The notes beneath the pieces are model-generated. The model worked only from the letters and a program-made list of their open reading frames with translations. It was not told where the DNA came from and did no database searches. A stretch of DNA of 64,000 bases, taken from positions 7,135,001 to 7,199,000 of the forward strand of contig JAKZAN010000006.1 in the NCBI GenBank assembly GCA_023053545.1. Direction: 5' to 3'. Made by a program: the position numbers and the translations under genes. Shown piece after piece: positions 26,584 to 37,560 of this stretch (within the stretch, counting starts at the first letter, position 1; every line of letters begins with the position of its first letter). The stretch is from Lepidurus packardi (lineage: Eukaryota > Arthropoda > Branchiopoda > Notostraca > Triopsidae).

Positions 26584-27984
26584 AATTCCGTAAATAAAAT
26601 AATCCCGGCTTATATAGCGTAGTGCTCTCCCACCCTCAAGTCTACCTCTTAACTCCGCTGTAATATATTAAAGCCAAAATAACCCTTCTTTTTGTAAATA
26701 TGTTTTTTTCTTCTTTTACCAACGCGACCATACCAAAAGAAAAACGGAACTTGGGGAGGAACGGGAACAAACGAAGAACAATCTAAACCGGCTAAAATAA
26801 AAATAGGAAACCGGCTAAAATATCGCTGCCCATGACACCCCAGCTTTGTCCTCTTGCCCAGTTAAGTTAAGGTTGGTTTCCTTTACACTTAACGACCGCA
26901 ATCTATCAAGCTTCCTAATTACCAAGTGGGCCAAGAGCTAAAGCCACGGGATGCCCAAGGTTCAGACTGTGTTACAACCTGTCATCTACCATAATTGCTT
27001 GTCTTCTGGTCTTCAACAACTGCAAACTTTCCAGTTAGAAAGTTGGCTAAGCTGGCTACTAACAAAAAGCTTATCTATACCTAACCAACACTTCAACTAT
27101 AGTTTTCCTGGCTATCACGTTCTTTAACTGGTAAGACAATTTCTTTGCTCGACAGCCGCGAATATAAAGCTTTTCCGAAGCTTCCTGCACAGCCAAGTAA
27201 AAACTGTCGGTTTCGGACTCCCGTAAGTAAGAATGAAAACAACGGGCGTCCGAAGAGCTATAAGAGCAAGCTGAAAGTACTCGCCACCAGTAAGAAAAAA
27301 ATTGGGAAAAAGGGGGGTGATGCACTTACCTCGATAAATAAAAGTGGTCGTCTTGGTAGCAGTATAAGACTACGTGAGTGCTGTTGTGTGGTCAGTTACG
27401 CGTCCATCCAATTGCTTCAGCTATCAGGTGTCATTACCATTCTCCATTTCCTAAGGCAACTGCCACTTCTGTTAGGAAACAAGAAACGATTAAACGCTGT
27501 CAATTAAGAGACTTGAACTTAACACTTCGGGGCTTTATTACGTGTGCAAAATATAAGTTAAATGACAAAGGAGAAGCGAATGAATTATGTTTTTGCCTTT
27601 TTTACCTTTTTTAAAAAAACTCTTTTGAAACTTTTCACACAATATTCACTATTTTGAGGAACACGAAAGTTGATGAAAAACGTGACTTGAGCTAGCAAAT
27701 CTACGGGCACCAAACAAAACTCAGCCTACTTCAGCTAACGACCAAAGTATGCCCAACGAGGAAAGGTTCAATTAAACTAGTTTTACTTATTTTTGCTGTG
27801 CAAAGTTTGGGGCTTAAAAGGTGGAAATGTCACAGTGGAAAGTCGGAGAGGTGGGAATTCGCTCCCAGATCTTTCAACTGAAGCTTCTCTGGAGACTGAA
27901 GAGCGTTTTCAAGAAGAGAGATGCTTTTGCAGCAACATCGGAGGAGTGCGCAAATGCGACAGAAACAACCAGACCGGCAGCAAA

Positions 27985-28026
27985 CGAGCAGAGAGAGAGG
28001 AGAGAACAGAGAAGAGAGAGAGGGAA
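27985..28026 (+). repeat. GA-rich purine tract
   Basis: About 40 bases composed almost wholly of G and A with repeated GAGAG cores. It could bind GAGA-type factors; function is unproven. Confidence 0.55.
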
Positions 28027-29384
28027 GTTTCGATAGTGTGAAGGAAAAATGCATTACGGACATCGGAATCGGAAGAAGGGCTCACTGGACATTTGACTCC
28101 AACTCCGGCCAGCAATAACACTAGACGTGTCACATCCTTAACCACACAACCCGGGAACGCTGCTGCAAGATAACACGGTTAAAGCCTTGTTCCTTTTGCG
28201 AAATATTCCATATTTTTTCTTTTTAAAAAAAGTTTATTTAATTGTCTTCTTAGTAATGGGATACCTCAAGATGGTGTGATCTTTTGTAGCGGGGTTTAAC
28301 AAACGCTCCAGCGGGTTTAATACATCAGAAGACTTCGCGTGAAAAGCACCAATGGTTTCTCATCATGCGATGCAAGTTATCATCTGACCCATCCATGAGT
28401 ATACAAATCCTATCTTTCGACCACATTTATCTCTCGGCTTTTATGCTTTACATACATCGGTCTTTTCTTTGCGGAAGCATCATAGCATGTAAAGGCTTCT
28501 AAAAAATTCATGTTTCCGCGCGCGAAAACTCCTAAGATTTGTTCAGGTTGACTTGCATGTTATGGACGTTATGTCTGTATCGGCTACTTTCTTCCTCCGT
28601 ACTACCTCTTCTTCTTAAGGGCCGGGCCCGTGGGTTGATTGTAATCCAGCCAAAACCGTTTGAACAGCTGTCGCGTGTTGTTTCCGGAGAACTATTAGAC
28701 GATTAACACAACCTTTTTCGCCTTTTGGTTCTCACCTCTTCCGTCAGAAGCTTCGGAAGATCACCATAATCAATATCGATCTCTGCATTTATAGATAAAA
28801 GAGTCTCGCTTGGGTTTTTCATGTTCCCCATAACGGTAACAGAGACGATAAAAGCACGGAGTGCTTCAGCCTCGCAACCAACTCTTCTCTTCCGTCGTTT
28901 TGAGGCCCCCGTGGTCATATACGTGAACCATAACAACTATCAGACTGAGAGATCCAGGTTTATATGGACTCTGTATAAGAGCAACATAGCAGCAGTCAAA
29001 ACAGGGAACTAAGCGGCAGTGCAGAAAGGCTCTTAGGATTTGGATCCTGTTCAATTTTTTTAACTTTTTTTTTCTCCCTACACAACTGAATTTGTTGGAT
29101 ATTGATAATAGATAAGCACTATATGCTTGATTGGATGACACGGCCCAAGCTGCGCAGACCAAGCGAAGCCAAAACTATGTTGTATAAGGAAAAAAGTTTT
29201 CTCGGAATAGCTAAGCAGGCTGGGCTGTCAATACTGCTGACTGGATCAATTTTTTCCCCGACAATACCCGACAGGGCTTAATACACATAAACTAAGAAGT
29301 TAAGCATAGAAGTAATAATGTATCCCAACCAAGCAAGCCCACAGTTGAAACGAATACCGAGATTTAGAAAAAAATCAAGAAGAT

Positions 29385-29423
29385 TTGGAAGATTCGTGGA
29401 AAGAAAAATTGGAAGATTCGTGG
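29385..29423. repeat. Direct repeat TTGGAAGATTCGTGG, two copies
   Basis: The 15-mer occurs at 29385-29399 and 29409-29423. Nearby, ATACCCTTCGCGA is repeated back to back at 29637-29662. Confidence 0.7.
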
Positions 29424-30263
29424 CGAAGAATGTTTATACATAATGAGATGCAAGTTCATAAAGACTACACGCATGCGATTTATGCTAAACTTGTAGAAGA
29501 TTACAACTCTTCATGCCTCTATTGAGGAAAAGACTCTGCGACACGAGATTCTCCCTAGAAGAGCTTTATATTGCTAACGAAGCTTCCCATAAAGACGACA
29601 TGTTTCTTTTGCTCCTCGGGTTTCTTTTGCTTCGCGATACCCTTCGCGAATACCCTTCGCGAAATTCTGGGTAAAGAAATTAAACCTGTTACATAAAGCC
29701 TCGAAATGTTTTCATTAAGTTGTTTTTCGTTTTACCTTTACCGAAACATTCTGCATCTAATTCCTGCACTAAGAAGCAATGTGCTAACTTAAAAAAAAAA
29801 AAAAATGGTGGGAACAGGCCCGTGTAGAATCCAACCTTTCAGGTAACGCTACTTTATTGCGTAACTTTTTTTTTCTTTATTTTCGAAGCTCAACGCGAAC
29901 AATTAACCAAAATGGACCTTTCAGACTCCCTTTTAAGGACTACGTCGCATACTTTAGCCCCACATTTTGGCTTGAATATACGGAAGACCTTTATCTAGAC
30001 CGGTGAGCACACGATTGCTATGAAATGTTGCGAAAAGGAACGAAACGTAATTATCGCTGAACAAAAGAAAGAACCTGAGCTCGAATTGCGCAAATACGTA
30101 GAATGGGGTAATGTCTCCCTGACGCTTCCAGTCGGACCTTTACTGCGCCTGTAATAAGAGACGGGCTAGATGCGTCCAGATCTAATCAAGATGTCTTGAA
30201 ATGAGAAATGCTCAATTGCGGAAAAAAGTACTCAATTCTCAGAATTGCAGTTTGGCCTAACAC

Positions 30264-30564
30264 CAGGGGCGTCGCGAGGGGGTTTCTATTGGGGGGTGGA
30301 GACCTTAGTTTTACCGACTGTAGTTGACGATTTTACCGACTGTATTATAGTATTTTCTATCGACTATTAAAGATTTAAACAGTTATTATCGTAGTTATTT
30401 CCTTTAATTTTACGAGATTTATTGAATAATCCTCGTTCTGCACATTCCGATTAAATACAAACAAGCGTCTGGGAACCGCACTACAAATCGTAAGCAGGCT
30501 ATTCGCAGCACTGTTTTCAAGCACAAGCACCCCCCAACCCCAACCCCCCCTCGCGACGCCCCTG
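30264..30564. mobile_element. hAT-superfamily MITE, 301 bp, with perfect target duplication
   Basis: The ends are CAGGGGCGTCGC(GAGG) and its reverse complement (CCTC)GCGACGCCCCTG, a terminal motif widely seen in animal hAT transposons. The identical 8-mer CCTAACAC flanks both sides (30256-30263 and 30565-30572), exactly the 8-bp duplication made by hAT transposases. The 300-bp interior is AT-rich and non-coding. The intact duplication and near-perfect ends suggest a younger insertion than the other elements here. Confidence 0.95.
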
Positions 30565-30572
30565 CCTAACAC

Positions 30573-30888
30573 ATATATCATGCTACGAAAAGTTACATAG
30601 CATGAAGCTAACACGTAAACTACGTAAATAAACATAACTGTAATTCAGGTTACCTTTATTATCCGACACCTATATTTGTGGCTTCAATAACCCATGAGAA
30701 CATCCTCAGGCTAATAATGCGTAATAGAGCTTCAACCGCTGCGAACAACAACGACATTTCACACAAGAATTACATTCCTACAGGAAATATAAAGCTTATG
30801 AATTGTTACTTAAAAGTAAATTTTATGTAACTAACTTACCGTAGTATTAGGGTCTGCACACTTTAAAGATAACTTCCACGCGCCAGAA
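30573..30888. other. Short intergenic stretch
   Basis: AT-rich sequence between the hAT MITE and a possible small reading frame. No RNA gene or regulatory element is recognised. Confidence 0.5.
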
Positions 30889-31074
30889 ATGGAAATACAA
30901 TTCACACAGAACGCGCAAAATCACGTTTGCTCGACCTTAATGCGAGAAAGTGAAACCCGATTAAGAGGGAATCTTGAGATATTATTTGATGGCGAACCGG
31001 GTGCCGTGAAAAGCACATTGGCCGTGCTCCATTGTTTTGTAAAACAAAAAGAGAAGATTCTTTCCGATAAATAA
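30889..31074 (+). CDS. Small reading frame upstream of TRIAP1, status uncertain
   Basis: A 61-codon frame with balanced, protein-like composition (MEIQFTQNAQNHV ... VLHCFVKQKEKILSDK) ends 107 bp before the TRIAP1 start on the same strand. I do not recognise it. It could be a real small protein, the last exon of an unseen gene, an upstream open frame in the TRIAP1 leader, or chance. Confidence 0.25.
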   Translation: MEIQFTQNAQNHVCSTLMRESETRLRGNLEILFDGEPGAVKSTLAVLHCFVKQKEKILSDK

Positions 31075-31178
31075 GATAAGGTTTAGGTATACAATGACTT
31101 TAGGATCTTAGAGGGAGCAAAGTAAGTTAGTTTTATATAAGCTTCCTTAATAAATAGACTTGCGTGTTGTACTTTTAG

Positions 31179-31477
<299 letters not shown>

Positions 31478-31706
31478 CCCGGAAGCGAAACTAGTTATGG
31501 GAATTTATATAGAAATATGTCCATATTTGTATGAGTGTACGACTTCTGCAATCAATGTGCATCTTATAGAAAAAATCTGTATTGTCTAAGCGTACTAAAT
31601 GGATTGACTTAGCCATACAATGAATTGCGGCTAGTATGTAGTCCTTTGTTTGCTGACTTCCCATAGAAGGCCAATGCGGAAAGCTGCAGTCTCAGAATAC
31701 AGGAAA

Positions 31707-32785
31707 TTACTTGGACTGGATAAAGCCTTGCAATTTTTCGAGGAGATTAACGTAGAGTCCGTGCTCGAAGTTAGTGGTCAAGTTTGTCACTTTCTCTGCA
31801 AACTCGTTAGACACGCCACGCTCTTCGAGAAGATTCATGAGCAAATCATACATGTACTACACGGGAAATAAAAACACAATGAAATTCTACCAAATAATGA
31901 AACTTTCAAAATTACCCCATCCAGGATGTCACCAGATACGGCATAGGTTTTGTCGTTAGGTTCTCCTTCGTAAATGGCAAGCTCGTCAATGGTGTAAACG
32001 TCCGCTACAAGAGAATGGTATACACAAATGTTCTGCCAAAGGTTAGTAAACATGATTACTGATGGTATCGGTATCCTGAGGCGCTCCGGTGTCTTGCACA
32101 AAACTGCATGCCAATCGCACTACTTTGCCACCCTTGCAAATCCGCACTTCAAACTGAGGCTTGCATTTCATCTCTGCATCTGAAGCAGCATCCGCTTTCG
32201 TGTTAAGCTCGTCCGGAACTTCTGCGTCCACGGAATGGTTCACGTTAAACGAAACAATGATGCTAAAAAAAAATTAATAAGCTATTATAAATCGAGTCAA
32301 TGAGCGCAGTTGAAACCTACGTTTCATCGTTGAATTTTTTGGATAATTCGAGCTCAGCACCATTGTTCTTCACCTCGAAGCCATCAAAATTAGGGGGTAA
32401 GCTTTTGGTCTTCTGGTTCGCCTTCTCAGCCTGGATTTCTTCAGTCAAAAACTCAACTAACTCTTTATCTCCTAATGTAATACAGATATAGAAATAGATA
32501 AGAAATACTTATAGTACAAAAAGGGGTTTTACCTTTAGTGTGGAGGCCTTGAATCCCACACCCACAAGCACAAGACTGTCCCCATGGGGTATTTTGACTA
32601 ATTTTGGTGGCGAATTTGTTAGAGGAAGACAAAGAAGAGGACGTTAGGTGCCAAATTGATCGGTAAGTTGACGTTTTCCCAATCCCAGAGCTGATCAGGT
32701 GAGATTTTGTAGCTAAGGCCTGGCTGGAAACCCTTGACAAACCTTTCAATAACGAGTGAGCAACAGGGAGAGACATGGTACGCAA
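31707..32785 (-). CDS. C1QBP: C1QBP/p32/MAM33, mitochondrial matrix acidic protein
   Basis: Five exons (32533-32785, 32321-32471, 32060-32262, 31916-32004, 31707-31856) give 281 residues, against 282 in human. A basic, serine-rich presequence (MRTMSLPVAHSLLKGLSRVS) is followed by GLHTKGDKELVEFLTEEIQ, the normal start of the mature protein; then FDGFEVKNNGAELELSKKF, VSFNVNHSV, the acidic middle, VYTIDELAIYEGEP, and a C-terminal helix pair (YDLLMNLLEERGVSNEFAEK ... LLEKLQGFIQSK). The family forms a doughnut-shaped trimer in the matrix, supports mitochondrial translation and oxidative phosphorylation, and binds many partners in vertebrates. Either Met1 or Met4 could be the start; neither alters the targeting peptide. 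Introns are 55-61 bp apart from one of 59 bp and one of about 55 bp. Confidence 0.95.
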
Positions 32786-34178
32786 CCTGCATTTACAAAA
32801 TGATTATTTAACTGATATAGAAAAGTGCTGTTAATTGTTATGTTACTTTTAGCTAAGCAAGAAACCGGTAAAAGGCGTTATCCACGGAACTTTCGCGTCG
32901 CTCGAAGCACGTTGTCAGTCGCCGCTACTAGCAGAGCCGGTGAACACTAGCGGAGGTCAAACGCGACGTCAAGTTCTGTTCAGCGCACGTTTCAAAAAGA
33001 CAACCAATGGTAAACTTTAGCTTAACATTAAAATGTCACATTTTAAAACCCATTAATGGCAATTTGAGTTTATATTGGACTCTGCTTGATCTTAGCTCAT
33101 TGCTGATGTTAGCCTATTTCAACTGATGATTTTACATGCGAATTGATGGGATAAATCAACATTCGTACATCAGCACAGCATTCAATCTTCATACTTACAT
33201 TCAGACGAGCTTAAATGATTATATGATCAGTATTAATTTACTCGTGCACCTTAAGTTCATTGTGACTCAATCATAAAACATTCATATAAACATGCGTATT
33301 CACCGTTGAGTTAAGTGTCTTTGGGTGAACATAAAGTATATTTATAGTTAGTAGTACTAGGGAGTTTTAATTGAGTTTCACTACTTGGAGAAGCAATTAT
33401 GAAACAGCATACTGTATGAAATTAAGCTCCGAAAACGAGTCAGTATTTCTCTGTATTGTTATACAAACGAAAACAATAATCTCGTTGTTGGCTTAAAAAT
33501 TAATGCTGACATACAGGTATATCGTGGTTATGCGTCCTGTATTATTTGTCATGAGATATACCCTATAGATGAGTTCATCAACCATGTATACAATCCCAAC
33601 TAAATAATTGCGCCTTGTCAGGGTTAAGTTATTAATTACATAAAGCGTCTGCCCACTGCCTATTCTACCTTTAGAGACTGAGGAGCCTAAAGGGGTTATC
33701 TTCCACGTCATTTGCTGTTATAAATTGACATCACGTGTAGAGAGCCGCCTAATTGACCGACAGCATAATATTTGGTTTATATGAGCGTCACGACAATGGA
33801 CCAAGGTGGTACTATAGCTACAGTCTAATCACAAAACATATGATAAGCTTAGTTACAATTCTAATAACATTTTCAGCGTGCATCCTAAACCTATAACGCG
33901 AACTTCACACCAAGTAAATCGAATGTGAAAGCGACCTGAGAACCGAATTTTCTCTCGAGTAGCTCTTAAACTAACCAGGACTAAAAGCTCTGTACGTAAA
34001 CGAATAAGGTTCTACAGAGCTCGTGCGGTACCACATTTGCTTATACATAAAAAATGATACGTAACAACGGACCTGCGCAATGCTCTTATGTTGCGTAAAA
34101 GAATAATGGGATGAGATTACGGCTAACTTAAATAGAGCATCCTTTCAGGCAAAAAGACAGTAGTATTACTAAGCCGAA
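32786..34178. other. Intergenic region between divergent C1QBP and AMT genes
   Basis: About 1.4 kb, AT-rich, with no conserved frame. It must hold the promoters of both flanking genes, but I see no clear TATA box or known element at either start. Confidence 0.5.
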
Positions 34179-36965
34179 ATGGATTCATTCAATGGAACAA
34201 CTCGTTTTCAGTCTAGTGAGCAAAACAATAAAGCTATTGTTATTCTACAAGACAACTTAGATGACTTCTTCCTTGTACTAATGGGAAGCATAGTACTCTG
34301 TAATTACAACTAATTAACGATGTTTCAAAGTAAATAGTTTTTGTATAGTTCTCCAAGCAGGGTTCGCTTTTCTGGAAGCTGGTTTCGTTCGAAGGAAAAA
34401 TACCACGAGTATTTTACTGAAGAATTTCTTGGACAGTGGTAACACGAACCAGAACAGTGAACAATTAATTCCTAACCGTAATCTTAGCTATAAGTTGCCT
34501 TCTGTATTGGCTGGTTGGCTATGCCTTCGCATATGGTGACGGAAACAGCTTTATAGGAACTCGATACTTCGCTTTAATAGATCTGCCGCGGAATAAATAC
34601 GCACATTGGTTCTTTCAATATGCATTCGCAGCGACTTCTACTACAATAGTGTCCGGTTCTGTTGCTGAACGTTGCAGTATGGTCACTTATTTTGCGTACA
34701 GCGTGTTAATATCTGGTAAGTAAAATCATTCCATGTCGAAACGGCGATCCTGAGCATGCTTCACAATGCACAATTATTAGTCTTCCGCAAGAAAACTAGT
34801 TTCCTTTATATTATGCGTATCTTTGATTCATAAATTGAGTCGGGGAAAGCGCGTACGCAATCCCCACTACCAAAAATTATGCACCCGAAATACCCACATA
34901 AGGGGTATTCGCAGAAGCCCCTCCGACCGGAGTGCAATGGCCGGTGAACTCCTGGAGGAACCACCTTCGTGATCATGGTATCCTCGGCGCCAAGTAAGTA
35001 TGCTTTCCCTGGCTCACGTTAACGGCTACGAGGGTGTACAGCGTATTTGTAAAACGCTTACGATCGACCTGCCCACTCGTATGATCCTTAACGATTTCTC
35101 GGCCAGATTTTCAAAGAAAAAAGCTACAAAACCTCAAAAACAGATTCAGCTTTACATTATGAATGCTAAACATAGATGACATATTGCAAATATTCGCTAA
35201 AAACTTAAAAAAGACTCCAGTAAAAGGATTGAGATATTTGACAAAAACGTGACGCGTTACGTACGTAACAAGCTTGATACTAATATTTACCTCTAACCAT
35301 GAATAATTTCTGTCACTTTAAGAACAGAAAACCTGAGTTACTTAATTTTAAAACAGAATCTGAGGCAAAACACCGTGAGCTTACTAGAAAAAAAATAGAA
35401 AATGTGCCACGCGACGGCATCTTAACGTAAAAGATGTTAATTATAGTAACTTTATTGTGACTAAGTTAATGTATTGAACGTAACTTCTCAATTTCCTTAC
35501 AAATAAAACAATTAAACATAATAAATAATAAGCTACTATCTTTTATAAGAACAAAGCACAGGCCAAATTACAATTGAACGCATGTCTGCCCTTTGTTTTG
35601 TTGTCAGGTCTGCCAGCCGCGGTATGGCATATCATTTAGTCACCTGCTTTCACTATTTTTACTACAGAGTTATACTCTTATGCAATAATAATAAGCCTGT
35701 TTAATCTTACAGGATTTGTTTATCCCGTAATTTCCCACTGGGCCTGGTCAGAAAAAGGATGGCTGAAAACTCTGGGATTTGTTGATTTTGCCGGCAGCGG
35801 AGTTGTGCACTTGACTGGTGGCGCTATTTCGATCCTGGCGGCCTACTTTGTCGGACCTCGCATTGGCCGGATTGACTGTGGCGGTAAATTCAAAGAAATC
35901 CCTGGACACTCCGTCCCGGTATGGAATTTCGGAAACAGACTCTTACAAATCTAATCATTTAGCAATTAGCTTGCGTTGCTAGGTACTTTCATCTTAAATC
36001 TGGGATTTCTGGCGTTCAATGGAGGATCACATGGGAGTATTGTTCATGAAGGAGATGGAATTGTTCTGGAACGTTCGGTCTTTAACACGGTATTGTCAGG
36101 CGCCGGTGGTGCCATAACTGCTCTGTTCTTCAATCGTTTCGTGGTTGAAAGAAAAAACAAACAATGGAGCTGTCTAACGACCATCAACGGATCAATAATT
36201 GGGATGGTAAGAAATGCATTATGTTTATCTCACAATGATAACTAAAAACGCGACAGGTTTCCGTCTGCTCTGGATGCAATCAATATACTCCGCTCGCCGC
36301 TTTAAGTACAGGAGTAATAGCCGCTTTGGTATTTATTAGCCTACGTTCACTGCTACCTTTAATTAAGCGTAAGTTATATAATGAAAAGTTATAATCCCTG
36401 ATTAAGTTTTACTCTATCTTGTTATAGTCGACGATCCCTTAGACGCTGTGCCGGTACACTTCGGTGGTGGTCTCTGGGGCTTACTTGCCTTACCTTTCCT
36501 TGGACCTGTGGGTATTATACAAACTTGGAGCTTGGAATCGGGAAAAGTTAACTAGAAACACCAGTTATATCACATCTAAACTACTTTTCGTCTAATTTCT
36601 TGCAGCAACTGTTGTACAACCTCGTAGGAGCCATCGCTATTTGCTGCTGGTCTTGGCTACTTGCTGGAACATTATTTTCTCTACTTCAGTTAACTGGGTA
36701 TCACCGGCCCAGACCAGAAGTAGAGATTTTAGGTTTGCCTTAATTACTTCCTGCATCCGATACTTTCATAAATGTGTTGCATGCGGATACAGGTTTAGAT
36801 TGGGCTGTCCATAAAGAACCAGCCTATCCCTATGAGTCAAATGCCATGTTTTTCGACAAAGCTCCAGTGATGAGTCAGACGAAAGTTGTCGAGATCAACT
36901 CACGGACTCGACCTCCTTCACAAGCCTGGCGAGCTTCTTCATTGGGTATATGGATGTTCGTTTAG
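34179..36965 (+). CDS. AMT-type ammonium transporter
   Basis: Nine exons (34179-34299, 34358-34438, 34488-34715, 35713-35918, 35970-36206, 36257-36368, 36428-36546, 36606-36732, 36793-36965) encode 467 residues in one frame. Family marks in order: GFAFLEAGFVRRKNT, the signature DFAGSGVVHLTGGA with the first pore histidine at about residue 176, FNGGSHGSI, SGCNQYTP, and VPVHFGGGLWG with the second pore histidine at about 339. Eleven hydrophobic helices are expected; the short cytoplasmic tail begins after LLQLTGYHRP (GLDWAVHKEPAYPY). AMT/Mep proteins pass ammonium through a trimeric plasma-membrane channel and are known in invertebrates but absent from vertebrates, which use Rh proteins. Exon 2 has a tandem AAGCAG acceptor: only the upstream AG restores the family sequence (SGFAF). 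The third intron (997 bp against about 50-60 for the rest) carries a U1 snRNA gene on the other strand. Confidence 0.93.
34839..35001 (-). ncRNA. U1: U1 spliceosomal snRNA (C9U variant)
   Basis: Reading the minus strand from 35001 gives a full-length U1 of about 163 nt (human 164). It has the 5' end ATACTTACTTG; stem-loop I with the U1-70K loop (CCATGATCACGAAGGTGG); stem-loop II with the U1A loop (CATTGCACTCCGG); the third stem; the Sm site AATTTTTGG between stems; and the 3' stem GTGGGGATTGCGT...CGCGCTTTCCCC. The one departure in the recognition sequence is nucleotide 9, U instead of C, the base that pairs with position -1 of the 5' splice site. Every structural element looks intact, so this is probably an expressed gene or a recent copy rather than an old pseudogene. 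It sits antisense inside intron 3 of the ammonium transporter. I could not identify its proximal sequence element with certainty. Confidence 0.93.
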
Positions 36966-37560
36966 GAAACAGCTTAGGAAAAGTTTGCTTATTTGCAGAT
37001 GACACGATAACTAGGCCAGCAATTAACCCTGCTTTTTACATGTAAAAGAGAAAAGGTTCGGGAATCCGAAAGAATGGCCCTGATAAGCTCTGACTATTCT
37101 AACGGATTTTCATCCAAGCTCTGTATTGTCTTTTTCACCAGAGGCAAATGTGGAAAGGCACCGAAGCTGTGAAGAAATATTGGGGTTGGGCGTTTTTAAA
37201 AAGTTACTAACCTAGGCATTTACACCTAATTCTGGTTAGTAGTGTGAGAATCTCTTTTGAAAATCAAACAAGCACGAAGTGACGTTTGGCACTACAACTG
37301 GTCTTTTAAAAAAAAAAACTTTTGGCCGCCGCACCAAAAAGCTGTTTTGTTTTTGTCTCTCCTAAGCCCTTGACAGCAGCACCCTGTACAAAAAAAAAAA
37401 AAAGAAACGGAATTCACTAGCATATTTTTTTACAAATAAAACCGAGCACTTCAATGTTGACAAAAATGGCTTCGCGTCCATTCACATTTGGTGTAGAAAA
37501 GAATGCAAGAAAAATCGCTTAAAAAGGCACGGGCAGTGGCAGCGAACGCGAAGTCAATCA
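36966..37560. other. Convergent 3' flanks of AMT and the EMI collagen
   Basis: About 600 bp between two converging stop codons, with A-rich runs (37390-37404) and no conserved frame. It should contain both 3'UTRs. AATAAA occurs at about 37434 on the plus strand. Confidence 0.5.

Larger units (their letters stand above)
17980..30263. other. Large gene-poor stretch
   Basis: About 12 kb with no gene that I can support apart from one weak signal-peptide-like candidate at 26377-26583. It contains short local repeats (listed separately), a 15-G run at 21594-21608, a purine-rich tract near 27985-28025 and poly-A near 29791. Sequence complexity is high, so it is not satellite or transposon filler. 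Long intronic or intergenic regulatory DNA is the likeliest content. Confidence 0.45.
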
